43,557 nucleotides of DNA from an uncultured Psychrobacter sp. (GTDB lineage: Bacteria > Pseudomonadota > Gammaproteobacteria > Pseudomonadales > Moraxellaceae): assembly GCF_947500265.1 (NCBI RefSeq), contig NZ_CANMRN010000005.1, positions 223,307 through 266,863 on the forward strand, read 5' to 3'. The notes beneath the pieces were generated by a model. The model had not been told where the DNA came from. It searched no databases and saw only the letters and a list, made by a program, of their open reading frames with translations. This document shows positions 15,750-25,557 of this stretch, piece after piece. Both the position numbers and the translations under genes were made by a program. Position 1 is the first letter of the stretch; each line of letters begins with the position of its first letter.

Positions 15750-17237
15750 ATGGCCAAACCTCATTATCAACTCTATATCAATGGCGAGTGGTGCGAAGGG
15801 AGCACCAACCAAGTCCTAGACAGCTATAACCCTGCGACGAATGAAGCATGGGCAACTTTTGCCTGTGCTAGCCCTGCTGACGTCGAACGCGCTGTCGATG
15901 GTGCCAAGGCTGCTTTGAGCAACCCTGAATGGGCTAAGATGACTGCCACTCAACGCGGAAAATTACTGTATCAATTAGCAGATCTAATCGAGCAAAACGC
16001 CGAAAAACTAGGAAGAATTGAAACGACAGACAGTGGCAAACTGGCTCACGAAACTGTGGCTCAAACTCGTTATGTCAGCGATTATTATCGTTACTTTGCA
16101 GGGCTAGCCGACAAAGTAGAAGGCGCTACACTACCAATTGATAAGTCAGATATGCACGTTTTTACTACACGTGAACCTATTGGCGTAGTAGCTGCTGTTG
16201 TTCCATGGAATGCGCAAATGTTTTTAACAGCGACTAAGCTAGGACCAGCGCTAGCAGCAGGTTGCACTATCATTTTGAAGGCTTCTGAAATAGCGCCCTG
16301 CCCTATGTTTGCTTTTGCAGAGCTCGTGGAACAAGCAGGCTTCCCTAAAGGTGTCGTATCTGTAATCACAGGTGATGCTGAAAACTGTGCCATTCCACTT
16401 ACTAGCCATCCCGACGTAGATAAAATTGCATTTACTGGTGGGCCCGATGCAGCAAGACATGTAGTCAGAAACTCTGCCAATAGCTTTGCAGTTACTAGCT
16501 TAGAGTTAGGTGGTAAATCGCCAATTATCGTCTTTGATGATGCTGACTTAGAAAGTGCGGCCAACGGTCTAATTGCTGGAAACTTTGGTGCTTCTGGACA
16601 GTCTTGTGTGGCGGGTTCTCGCGGGTTTGTTCATCGCTCTATCCTGCCTGAAATTATCAGACGTGTAGAAGAAAAAGCGAAAAATATTGTCATCGGCAAT
16701 CCTCTTGATACCAGTACTCACGTAGGTCCTTTATGTACTAAAGCTCAAGTCGATCGTATTAAAGATACTCTTCAGAAGGCAGTTTCACAAGGCGCTACCA
16801 TTCGTTTCGGTGGTCAGCCTCCTACCGACCCTGCTTTAGCTAGCGGCAATTACTTTACTCCTACCTTAGTCGAATGTCCTCATACTGATATCGAAACCCA
16901 AAGCGTTGAGATGTTTGGACCTGTAATGTCTTTGGTGGCTTTCGACACTGAAGACGAAGTCATTGCTATGGCAAATGACAACGTCTATGGCTTAGGCTCT
17001 GGTGTATTTACTCAAAACTTAGCGAGAGCTCACCGTGTCTCACAACAGATTCGTTCAGGTATTTGCTGGGTAAACACCTATCGAGCTATCTCTCCTACAG
17101 CACCCTTCGGTGGCTACAATCAGTCTGGTTATGGCCGTGAAGCTGGTAGCGAATCTGTACTTCAATATACTCGTACAAAAACGACATGGATCAATATCTC
17201 AGCGGAGCCGATGGCCAATCCTTTTATCATGAGGTAA
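15750..17237 (+). CDS. Aldehyde dehydrogenase
   Basis: This 495-residue NAD(P)+-dependent enzyme has the full catalytic set: VPWNAQMF at the Rossmann loop, general base Glu252 in SLELGGKSP and nucleophile Cys286 in ASGQSCVAGSR. The end TAPFGGYNQSGYGREAGSESVLQYTRTKTTWI matches ALDHs that act on betaine-, hydroxymuconic- or amino-aldehydes. A TTTGGAG ribosome site precedes the ATG. It follows the monooxygenase gene by 61 bp and would oxidise the aldehyde released downstream of it. This is one of four ALDHs in the window and is not a close duplicate of the GabD-like one at 9474. Confidence 0.85.
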   Translation: MAKPHYQLYINGEWCEGSTNQVLDSYNPATNEAWATFACASPADVERAVDGAKAALSNPEWAKMTATQRGKLLYQLADLIEQNAEKLGRIETTDSGKLAHETVAQTRYVSDYYRYFAGLADKVEGATLPIDKSDMHVFTTREPIGVVAAVVPWNAQMFLTATKLGPALAAGCTIILKASEIAPCPMFAFAELVEQAGFPKGVVSVITGDAENCAIPLTSHPDVDKIAFTGGPDAARHVVRNSANSFAVTSLELGGKSPIIVFDDADLESAANGLIAGNFGASGQSCVAGSRGFVHRSILPEIIRRVEEKAKNIVIGNPLDTSTHVGPLCTKAQVDRIKDTLQKAVSQGATIRFGGQPPTDPALASGNYFTPTLVECPHTDIETQSVEMFGPVMSLVAFDTEDEVIAMANDNVYGLGSGVFTQNLARAHRVSQQIRSGICWVNTYRAISPTAPFGGYNQSGYGREAGSESVLQYTRTKTTWINISAEPMANPFIMR

Positions 17238-17361
17238 TGAGTAAATGTCATTAGAGGACTTTGTTTTGAAGAGAATGTTATAGCTATTTGTCTGATCTTT
17301 GCTAAAAAAATCTTCCATGATTTTAGATCTACCTTAAATAAGATATGAAAAGGAATTTACA

Positions 17362-18783
17362 GTGGAAAATGCCAATGATACTCAACAAAACAAAGTTCGC
17401 GATTATGCGATTGATGAATATGTACCCTTAGACGCAAGATACTATGGTGGCAAGGAGATGATGTCCACATGGATCTGCGCAAACGCGAATCCTACTACTT
17501 GGTATATGGGCACCATCATGGGTGCTTTGGGTTTGAGTGGAGTCATTATTGCCTCTTTAATAGGTAACCCAATCGTTTATATTATTCTAGCCTTAGTGGG
17601 ATTCATGGGCTATAAAATAGCGTCAACTAACATGGGTTTGTGCCGAGTACCTTTTGGCATCAAAGGTAGTAAATTACCGTCCGTTCTTAATGCGTTACAA
17701 TTCGTTGGTTGGTGTGGTGTAAATACTTATATTGCAGCCACAGCGTTATCTACGATAATCACCTCCTTTACTGGCGGCGATATTTACTCCGCGGGTAATA
17801 TTATTATCTCTGTTCTTCTAATTCTATTTGTTTCAACTGCTACCGCTGTATACGGGGCTAAATATATCTCCAAAGCGCAAATGATAGCTGTCGTTTGTCT
17901 AGTAGTGTTAAGTGTTTGGATATCATACAAAGTCTTTACCTTAGTTTCTTTTGCTGATCTATGGAATTGGTCATTAGCAGACAACCCAAAGAACACTACT
18001 TGGTCCTTAACCATGGGTGGTGGTCTAGATATTGTCTTGGCTAATGGCTTTGCATGGGTCATGTGTATCGCTGATTATACTCGCTATACGACTAGCAAAA
18101 GAGCAGCTACAGTTTGGCCAATGCTTGGGGCAGCATTTGGTATGCTCTGGTTTCTTATTGTTGGTGCCGCTGGTGCAATCGCCGTTGCCGTTATGAACAA
18201 TGGTTTGTTTGACCCATACTCTGCAGATTTGGCTTATATTACTGGCACGTTGGGCATGGGCATGGTAGCAAACATATTAATTGTCATCTCTACCGTTGCC
18301 GTTAATATGATCAATATATATTCGGGTGGCTTTTCAACTGCCAATATTATCGAAAAATTACCAGCCAAAATCTCAATGATTAGCGTGGGTGTGTTAGCTG
18401 CTCTCATTGGATTCTCCCCTCTAATACTAGGCTCCTTCCTAGATACTTTCCAAGTCTTTCTCATTTTCCTAGGCGCATTTTTTCCAGCTTGCATCGCTAT
18501 TATGTTGGTTGATTACTATCTAATGCGTAAGCAAAACTATGACATTACTAAATTCAACGACAAAACTGGACCGTACTGGTACGGCAATGGCATCAATATC
18601 ATGGCTATTATCTCTTGGTTTATAGGTGCAGGGTCATACTTCTTTGCTCCGAATATCTCTTTTGTCAGTAATACTATAGGTAGTGTGTTCTTTAGTTTCT
18701 TAGTGACTTGTATTGTTTATTACCTTCTAGGTAGAGGTGCAGCAAACAAGAGTGCAGCTAGCACTCAGAACGTTTCAGTCTGA
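17362..18783 (+). CDS. NCS1-family permease (nucleobase/hydantoin-type)
   Basis: The 473-residue integral membrane protein resembles the nucleobase:cation symporter-1 family (CodB, CytX, Mhp1). The soluble N-terminus carries DYAIDEYVPLDARYYGG, the stretch that precedes helix 1 in NCS1 proteins, followed by about 12 hydrophobic segments. The start is a GTG preceded by AAAGGAA at 6-base spacing. Substrates of the family are purines, pyrimidines, hydantoins, allantoin and thiamin precursors, so an N-heterocycle or related amide is the likely cargo. It lies 124 bp after the ALDH in the same direction, so import of the operon's substrate is the simplest reading. Confidence 0.8.
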   Translation: MENANDTQQNKVRDYAIDEYVPLDARYYGGKEMMSTWICANANPTTWYMGTIMGALGLSGVIIASLIGNPIVYIILALVGFMGYKIASTNMGLCRVPFGIKGSKLPSVLNALQFVGWCGVNTYIAATALSTIITSFTGGDIYSAGNIIISVLLILFVSTATAVYGAKYISKAQMIAVVCLVVLSVWISYKVFTLVSFADLWNWSLADNPKNTTWSLTMGGGLDIVLANGFAWVMCIADYTRYTTSKRAATVWPMLGAAFGMLWFLIVGAAGAIAVAVMNNGLFDPYSADLAYITGTLGMGMVANILIVISTVAVNMINIYSGGFSTANIIEKLPAKISMISVGVLAALIGFSPLILGSFLDTFQVFLIFLGAFFPACIAIMLVDYYLMRKQNYDITKFNDKTGPYWYGNGINIMAIISWFIGAGSYFFAPNISFVSNTIGSVFFSFLVTCIVYYLLGRGAANKSAASTQNVSV

Positions 18784-18834
18784 ATCTGAAATATGAATAT
18801 TGAGAGATATACAGCATAAAAAGGAGTAATAACC

Positions 18835-20283
18835 ATGTGTTTCTCGGTCATAGCAGGGCGTAATACCACCACAACAGGTTACGTAATTATGGGTGTAAAC
18901 AATGATTGGCCAGGTAGTCCAGGTCAAGTCCATCACAAACCTCATAAATCGTATGGCAGTGAAGATACTTTTCTCACCGTAAAGGGTATAGAAATACCAC
19001 AATTGCCAGAGACATTTGCCTACACATATACAGTTTGTGACTATGAAACAGGTACTCGGCATCTTTCATGGGCTGATGGTATGAACGAAAATCAGGTTGC
19101 AGTAGGCATGACAGGTGTCTATAACTTTCACAACAACCAACAAGATACAGACATCTTAGAAGCTGATGATCTATCAATTTTAATTTTAGAAAGAGGTAAA
19201 ACGGCTAGGCAATCTATTGAAATGATTGGTGAACTAATCGATCAATACGGCTACACCGTATCTTCTATAGAAGGCGGTTCTGGTGCCGTTACCATAGCAG
19301 TAGCCGACCCCAATGAAGGATTCTTCTTAGAGGTTGTTCCAGGTGGGCTATGGGTAGCAAGAAAGGTAAATAATGATGAAGTTGAATGCCGCCCTAACTG
19401 TTTTGGTACACAAGAGATTGATTTTTTAGACGATGATACATTCATGTATTCATCACATCTGCGCTCATATGCTCTAGCGAGCGACCTATATCATGAAGGC
19501 GACACTTTTAATTTTTCCAAAATTTTTGGTCAAGGACCGATTGTTTCGGAGGCCTTCGGTGGTACAGATAAGGATGTAAACAGACTGAGAAGATATAACT
19601 GTGTACATAGATTATGTGAGTTAAAACATAATCCTAGTTTATACATTTATAAAGGCAAGCCTAGTAAAAAAATATCTATTTTAAATATGATGGATATTTT
19701 GCGCGATACCTTTGAAGGAACTGAATATGACTTATCCAAATACCAAGAAGCAGGGATGGCTCGCAACCCTCTTTGGATGGAGGTAAGCCACAGTATTGGA
19801 CAGAGTGGGACCGTTTTTTCCATGGTCTTTGAGTTTAAAGGCAATAAGCGCTTTTCTGAAACCGATGAAATGCAAGAAGGGTGTATGTGGATAGCACCTG
19901 CAGCTAGTAAGTTAAGTTGCTTCGTCCCTTTTTATATAGTGACAAGTGACATACCTCACCCTTATCAAATAGCATCCACTGGTGATTATGACTTAGATTC
20001 AGCTTGGTGGGCATTTCAAGAAGTCGGGCAACTTTGTTACCGAAATTATGACGCTATAGCCAACAAACTAGTAAAGCCTGAGTTCAGCAAGTTGCAACAA
20101 ACATTTTTCTCTGAACAGTTGGCTTTGAATAATAACTTGGCGACTTTAGATAAAGATAAATGTATTGGCGAGTTAGCTAATTTCACTCATGACAGTGCTA
20201 CAAAAGCCTATAAAGAAGCATTGAGACTAGGAAAATATATAAAGGGTAAGTATCTGAGCAATACCATCGTTGAATGGCTATAA
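18835..20283 (+). CDS. C69-family (PepD/U34-like) Ntn hydrolase
   Basis: The 482-residue protein resembles C69 dipeptidases, whose N-terminal Cys becomes the nucleophile after Met removal. Here Cys2 follows the start Met directly (MCFSV). Family phrases are WADGMNENQVAVGMTG, LILERGKTARQSIEMIGELIDQYGYT, VADPNEGFFLEVVPGGLW and the FMYSSHLRSYAL region. There is no signal peptide, so it acts in the cytoplasm. AAAGGAG lies 8 bases before the ATG. In this operon between two transporters it may cleave an amide or a dipeptide-like conjugate rather than ordinary peptides. A relative of the penicillin V acylase (C59) or C45 type is less likely. Confidence 0.75.
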   Translation: MCFSVIAGRNTTTTGYVIMGVNNDWPGSPGQVHHKPHKSYGSEDTFLTVKGIEIPQLPETFAYTYTVCDYETGTRHLSWADGMNENQVAVGMTGVYNFHNNQQDTDILEADDLSILILERGKTARQSIEMIGELIDQYGYTVSSIEGGSGAVTIAVADPNEGFFLEVVPGGLWVARKVNNDEVECRPNCFGTQEIDFLDDDTFMYSSHLRSYALASDLYHEGDTFNFSKIFGQGPIVSEAFGGTDKDVNRLRRYNCVHRLCELKHNPSLYIYKGKPSKKISILNMMDILRDTFEGTEYDLSKYQEAGMARNPLWMEVSHSIGQSGTVFSMVFEFKGNKRFSETDEMQEGCMWIAPAASKLSCFVPFYIVTSDIPHPYQIASTGDYDLDSAWWAFQEVGQLCYRNYDAIANKLVKPEFSKLQQTFFSEQLALNNNLATLDKDKCIGELANFTHDSATKAYKEALRLGKYIKGKYLSNTIVEWL

Positions 20284-20321
20284 ATTAATAATTCATTGCA
20301 TTTAGTTTTAAGGAAGAAACT

Positions 20322-22058
20322 ATGCCTATTCGTCCCCCATTGACAGAGTTAACTATAAAAACTCATGACAAAGGTTTCTACAAAGGTTTTAACCGTATTG
20401 TCACCATAACATCGAAGGTTTTGGTGACATTAGTTGTTATCTGGATTTTAAGCGACATTGATCGTTCCGGTGCGATTCTGGATAATATGAAAAACTGGTC
20501 TTACACTAACTTGAATAGCTACTATACGTATTCTGTCGCTTTTTATATATTTGTTTGCCTGACCGCTATTTTATGGCCATCGTTTGGACGCACTAAACTT
20601 GGCTCCGACCCTAATGGGAAACCTGAATTTTCAAATTTTTCATGGTTTTCCATGATTTTTGGGGCAGGTATTGGTATTGGTGTACTCACCTATAGTGCTG
20701 CCGAACCTATTTGGCATTTGGCAAACAATCCTGACACTATTATGTCCAAAGAAATAATCATGTCAGCGTTGAATGCTAATGGTCTCAAGCTACCTCAAGG
20801 TGCTGATGTATTCAATTTTTATCAAGACCAAGTGGCGGCCAGTGCTTTAACTGCTATCGATGGCGTGGTATTACCCAAAACCGAGTCAGCACTAGACGCA
20901 GCCTTTCGCTACTCTTTTCTTCACTGGGGTATCAGTGCTTGGGCAACTTATTGCTTAGTCGGTATTTGTTTGGCGTATTTCAGTTATTCTCGTGGATTAC
21001 CATTAACCATGCGCTCAGCATTAACACCTTTATTTGGTAGACACTTAGAAGGGTTATTGGGTCATATCATTGATATATCTGCAGTAATTGCCACGATATT
21101 TGGTATTGCACAAACAATTGGTATTGGCTTAAGCTCTTTTGCTTCCGGGCTATACAGTATTACTGGTATTAATTGGTTGGTGACTAATACCAATAACCCT
21201 GAGCCAACAACTGGAGCATTATTACTATCGTTGTTTGTGGTCATGTGCCTAGCGATGATTTCTGCTTTGTCAGGTGTTGGACGAGGCGTCAAGTGGTTAA
21301 GTAATATCAATATGATATTGTCATTTTCCCTTTTAGCTTTTTTCTTGATTTTTGGGGCCTCTATGTTCGCCCTAGAAATGCTAGGCAAAGGGATTTTTAC
21401 CTACGTCGTGCACTTGCCTGCAATGGTATTTACCGTCTGGGAACCCAATACTGAATTGGGTAGCTGGCAAACCAGTTGGTCTATTTTTTACTGGGCATGG
21501 TGGATTGCTTTTGCACCATTCGTTGGTATGTTTTTAGCACGTATTTCCAAAAACCGTACCATTCGTGAATTTGGATTGATTGGTATCGTAGCGCCTAGTC
21601 TGACACTGTTTGTTTGGTTCTCTTTCATTGGTGGTACTGGCATCGATTTAGAATTAAGTGGCATTGCTGGTGGCAAAATATTTGAGTCAGGGTTAACCGC
21701 TCAGCTATTCGAGATTATTGGCTTTATGCTAGAGCCGACTATGGCAAAAATATTATCAGCGATGGTGGTTGTATTGCTATTAACCTATTTGGTTACTTCT
21801 GCTGACTCTGCGCTGCTAGTTGTCAATATGCTAAATGCCGGAGGTGAGGTCGAAGTTGAAAATGGCCAAAAACACATCATCGTGTGGGGTCTTGCTCTAG
21901 CTTCCGTTATTGCAGCATTATTATTAGCTGGTGGATTGAGTGCTATTACCTCAGCTATGATTATTGCCGCAATACCCTTTTCACTTATCATTATTTTGAT
22001 GGCAATTAGCTTATTAAAAGCTCTTATTTTAGATAATATAAGATCAAGAGAAAAATGA
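20322..22058 (+). CDS. BCCT-family transporter (betaine/carnitine/choline type)
   Basis: The 578-residue membrane protein has the BCCT hallmarks: GAGIGIG at 114-120 in TM3 followed by [11 protein letters not shown], and the [28 protein letters not shown] segment in TM8 with its Trp-rich substrate box. About 12 helices are visible, and the N- and C-terminal tails are short, so osmosensing through a long tail is unlikely. The GIG type rather than GMG suggests proton coupling or exchange rather than Na+ coupling, but this is only a tendency. Substrates of the family are trimethylammonium compounds. It is the last gene of the rightward operon, 38 bp after the C69 gene, and is followed by a terminator. 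Confidence 0.88.
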   Translation: [578 protein letters not shown]

Positions 22059-22201
22059 TTAGTGTGTATGTAAAGCATCACCTGTGTCAGAACTCTTATA
22101 ATTAGACTGGTATTTCATAAAGGCTCTGTCTTTGTAAGAAATCGAAATCTTGCTGTACCTACGTAACGGATATGCTATTTAGTTTATATCACTACATAGA
22201 C

Positions 22202-22240
22202 AAAAAATCACCCTCGCTATTTAAGTAAGGGTGATTTTTT
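22202..22240. terminator. Intrinsic terminator after the BCCT gene
   Basis: AAAAAATCACCCT and AGGGTGATTTTTT form a 13-bp perfect stem around a 13-base loop, with A- and T-runs so that it works in both directions. It closes the rightward operon that starts at 12186 and faces the convergent lysR gene. The next 270 bp up to 22511 are AT-rich, with no gene seen. Confidence 0.85.
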
Positions 22241-22511
22241 AGGTTTGGGAAACCACTTTCTAAGGAAGTAAATAAAATACAAGTCGTCCTTCTAATACTA
22301 CATACCTGACAGTCCAAGCGGAAAAAATATTAACCGAACTGTGATTTTCTAAGTAATAGCTCTCTCAATATTATGGTGTTTGTAATATTGACATATATAG
22401 CATTAAAAGCCTATACATTAATTCTATTTTTCTTAAGTGATATTATTAATATTAAGGTTTGAACCTGATTTTAGCTATTTTATTAGATCATATTATATTT
22501 ATGTATTTTTG

Positions 22512-23435
22512 CTAAAAAGAAATATCAAACTTTATAATTTCTTCAATAAATTTGGCTTCAATAGCGGACAAAGCACGATGCTTGTGCCAAAAAATATATA
22601 CAGGTATATCAGCAATCCCATCTTTCGGGGGTAAGCGTCTAAGCTTAGATACTAGATGAGTAGCAGCAACAAAATGATCTGGCAAAGCACCTATGCCATA
22701 TCCAGTATAAATCAGTCGAACCAGCTCATCTAAATTATTTGTATAAGCACTAACATGACCAGTAAAATCATGGGCTTCTTTAAATAACGTTATTGGTGAA
22801 AGAACATCACCAATAGCTTCGCTATTAAATGCAATAAAATTTTCTTCTAATATATTACTAATGCTCAGATTTTTTACTGAGAACAAAGGATGGTGATATC
22901 CACAATATAGGTAATAACGTTGATTGAAAAGTACCTTTTGATTGAGAGTATCGGATGTATGCTTTGCTAAACAAATACCAATAGCAGGGTTTTTCTGCTT
23001 TAAATCATTCAAAATATCTGTACTTGATTTGACCGTCAAATCTAACGTAATATTCGGATATTTTTTTTTGAAATATACTAAAAAATCATTATATTTGGGG
23101 TTATGAAGCCGGCTAACGACTAATAGTTTAATATTACCTTCCAGAAGATGTAGATTACTGCCTTTCATCGCTTCAATAGAGGTAATCTCTGTAAATATCG
23201 TTTGAGCAACTTGAAGACAATAACGACCGATCGGTGTGAGCTCTAGCGGCTTAGTATTACGAATAACAAGCTGGTTTTCGAGCTGCTCTTCAAGCTTTTT
23301 GAGATTTTGGCTAACTGCAGATTGTGTAATGTTTAGACGATCAGCCGCCGCACTAATACTCCCCTCTTCACATATAGCAATTAATACGTGGAGTAATGTC
23401 CAATTTAAATTGTCTGCTAACTTCCGTTGTATCAT
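22512..23435 (-). CDS. LysR-family transcriptional regulator
   Basis: The 307-residue protein has an N-terminal winged helix-turn-helix (about 11-70, with GSISAAADRLNITQSAVSQNLKKLEEQL) and a periplasmic-binding-protein-like effector domain (about 100-300). The C-terminal part carries YTGYGIGALPDHFV, a typical LysR feature. It lies between the rightward operon and the leftward ThDP-enzyme operon, about 400 bp downstream of the latter and in the same direction. It is the best candidate regulator for that second operon, but it could control both. No clear T-N11-A operator stands out upstream of it. Confidence 0.88.
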   Translation of the reverse strand: MIQRKLADNLNWTLLHVLIAICEEGSISAAADRLNITQSAVSQNLKKLEEQLENQLVIRNTKPLELTPIGRYCLQVAQTIFTEITSIEAMKGSNLHLLEGNIKLLVVSRLHNPKYNDFLVYFKKKYPNITLDLTVKSSTDILNDLKQKNPAIGICLAKHTSDTLNQKVLFNQRYYLYCGYHHPLFSVKNLSISNILEENFIAFNSEAIGDVLSPITLFKEAHDFTGHVSAYTNNLDELVRLIYTGYGIGALPDHFVAATHLVSKLRRLPPKDGIADIPVYIFWHKHRALSAIEAKFIEEIIKFDISF

Positions 23436-23707
23436 AGTAATTTCAGCACTTATATTCTAAATATATTGATATGAAAGGTCTGCCAAAGGTATGGAGGACT
23501 TAGTCTTCGCGATATATACTTAGCCTCCGAGTCCTCAACTCACCTCTCATTATTGTTATCAGTCCATAATACAATATAGCTAGAGATAGTGAGTCAATAT
23601 AAAAGCTGACTTATTGTATGGCTTGTCATAACACCTCTTTGTCATAACAAAATAATTAACACCTAAATTGTTAGCTCATTAAGATCTGTAATCATATGCA
23701 GCACAGC

Positions 23708-23742
23708 AAGAAGCCTAACACTTAATGTTAAGCTTCTTTTTG
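23708..23742. terminator. Hairpin in the gap between the ThDP gene and lysR
   Basis: AAGAAGC-C-TAACA pairs with TGTTA-A-GCTTCTT around the loop CTTAA, with one C-A mismatch, and a T-run follows on the plus strand. The genes on both sides run leftward, and on that strand no T-run follows, so termination of the ThDP operon is weak or Rho-assisted. The rest of the 400-bp gap (23436-23835) shows no gene. Confidence 0.45.
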
Positions 23743-23835
23743 AAAGTATTGAACAGCTTTGCCAGCTTGCCTTTATAAATTTAACAACTTGTCATAAACA
23801 ATTATTTTGAAATAATTATCTGATTAATAAAATTA

Positions 23836-25491
23836 TTAAGGATTTAACTCAGCCGGATCAGTAATCACATGCATTACCACTGTTTTGCGATCTTTACTTA
23901 CAACTCGCATAGCCTCTGCCACTTGCTCTTCGACTCGCTCATCATTATTTACTGTAATACCATAAGCACTAAAAGACTGCGCCATTAAAGCAAAATCAGG
24001 GTTTTGAAGCTGTGTACCCGACACACGATCCGGATAATGAGCCTCTTGATGCTGACGAATAGTACCAAATTGACCATTATCCATAACAACAATTAAAATG
24101 GGAGCTTTATAACGTACCGAAGTAGATAATTCTGCCTCGTTCATCATAAACTCACCATCGCCAGTAACAACAATAGATAAACGCTCAGGAGACTCTAGGG
24201 CAGCAGCGATACCGGCTGGTACACTATAGCCCATTGCCCCATTCCTACTGCTTAACTGACTTGGAAACACCTTAGTTGGTAGAAATTTCTGCGCCCACAA
24301 ACAATGGTTGCCAGCACCGAAGCTATATACAGCATCTTCTGGAATAATTCTGACCAGCTCTTTCATCACCAAAGTCATACTGGCATACTTTTCATGACTA
24401 TTGGAAGAAAGAGTAATTTCTGGGAAAGCGCTGTCTTGACGCTGTTGTTTATGACAGTGCTTGAACCATGAGAGACGTGGCTGAGCATCAATTTCGTCAA
24501 GTTTATATTCAGCAATTGCCTTTATAAAACTAATAGGACTTGCGGCGATATGAGAAGTGGTAGCGCCGCTATGACCGCGTAAGCTGGTATCTAAATTGAC
24601 AACATAATTGACTTGATCGAATGATTGACGCAAGGTGTAACCATCACTAGCCACATCGCCAAGCACAGTACCTATTGTCAACAACATATCCGCCGAATTT
24701 AGTAATTCTGCACATTCATCTGCTCTACCATATCCTAAGTAACCTGCATGAGCGGGCGAATCAAATGGGATTCTGTCAGAGGCCCGCCAATCATGTATGA
24801 TGGGAATATGATTATCTTCCGCAAACTTAGTTAATTTTTGACATGTTTGAGCGTCCCAATTTTGACCACCAACAAATATTAAAGGTTTTTTAGCCATTGA
24901 TAGTGCATCAATTATTGATTGCAGCTCTAATTGTGTAACTGTGCCTTGAGCGACAGGAATCACAGGGTGATTCTGATTTTCAAATGGCTGCTGAATAATA
25001 TCTTCAGGTAATCCAACTACGACAGGTCCTGGTCGACCTTCCAAAGCCGCATGAAATGCTTTGGCAACAATTTCTGATGCCCTAGAGACTTCGTCAAGAA
25101 TGAAGACTCGTTTGCATTGACTACCGAACCACTGTATCGGATCAAACTCTTGGAATGACTCACGCTGCCTATCAGCGATCGGTATAAGGCCGACAAATAA
25201 TATTAGCGGTACACCGTCTTGCCAAGCCGTATGAATGCCAGTATAAGCTTGCGCAGCGCCTGGACCACGGGTCACCATGGCAATACCAGGTTTACCTGTA
25301 AATTTACCATGTGCATCAGCCATATAAGTACACGCAGCTTCGTGACGACAAACAATGGTTTGAATATCAGAGTTATAAAGGCCATCAAGTACTGCTAAAT
25401 AGCTCTCACCCGGTACTATAAACGCTCGATCTACTCCGTGTTGCTTAAGGCTATCTACAATGGCTTGACCGCCATGTTTTAAATCACTCAT
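23836..25491 (-). CDS. ThDP-dependent enzyme of the acetolactate-synthase-like superfamily
   Basis: The 551-residue protein has the three-domain layout of the POX/acetolactate synthase group. The catalytic Glu51 is in CRHEAAC, the pyrimidine-domain loop reads GPGAAQAYTGIHTAWQDGVPLILFVG, and the ThDP-Mg site runs from GDGEF at 444-448 to Asn472 in MDNGQFG. True biosynthetic acetolactate synthases carry a regulatory partner and other active-site features; no ilvH is nearby. Relatives include sulfoacetaldehyde acetyltransferase, oxalyl-CoA decarboxylase and cyclohexane-1,2-dione hydrolase. It may decarboxylate or cleave a 2-oxo acid or dione. It ends the leftward operon that includes two amidohydrolases and a symporter (174-bp gap upstream). 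Confidence 0.8.
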   Translation of the reverse strand: MSDLKHGGQAIVDSLKQHGVDRAFIVPGESYLAVLDGLYNSDIQTIVCRHEAACTYMADAHGKFTGKPGIAMVTRGPGAAQAYTGIHTAWQDGVPLILFVGLIPIADRQRESFQEFDPIQWFGSQCKRVFILDEVSRASEIVAKAFHAALEGRPGPVVVGLPEDIIQQPFENQNHPVIPVAQGTVTQLELQSIIDALSMAKKPLIFVGGQNWDAQTCQKLTKFAEDNHIPIIHDWRASDRIPFDSPAHAGYLGYGRADECAELLNSADMLLTIGTVLGDVASDGYTLRQSFDQVNYVVNLDTSLRGHSGATTSHIAASPISFIKAIAEYKLDEIDAQPRLSWFKHCHKQQRQDSAFPEITLSSNSHEKYASMTLVMKELVRIIPEDAVYSFGAGNHCLWAQKFLPTKVFPSQLSSRNGAMGYSVPAGIAAALESPERLSIVVTGDGEFMMNEAELSTSVRYKAPILIVVMDNGQFGTIRQHQEAHYPDRVSGTQLQNPDFALMAQSFSAYGITVNNDERVEEQVAEAMRVVSKDRKTVVMHVITDPAELNP

Positions 25492-25557
25492 TTTTTACCC
25501 CTAAATTACTTTAAATACTGTTAACCATAACGCCATTATGGAAATTATGAATTGTCT

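Noticed and set aside
16091..16564. 157-codon minus-strand frame inside the aldehyde dehydrogenase at 15750
   Set aside because: The composition (Ala/Ser/Thr-rich, no motif) is what the antisense of a conserved ALDH gives; the sense gene is unambiguous.
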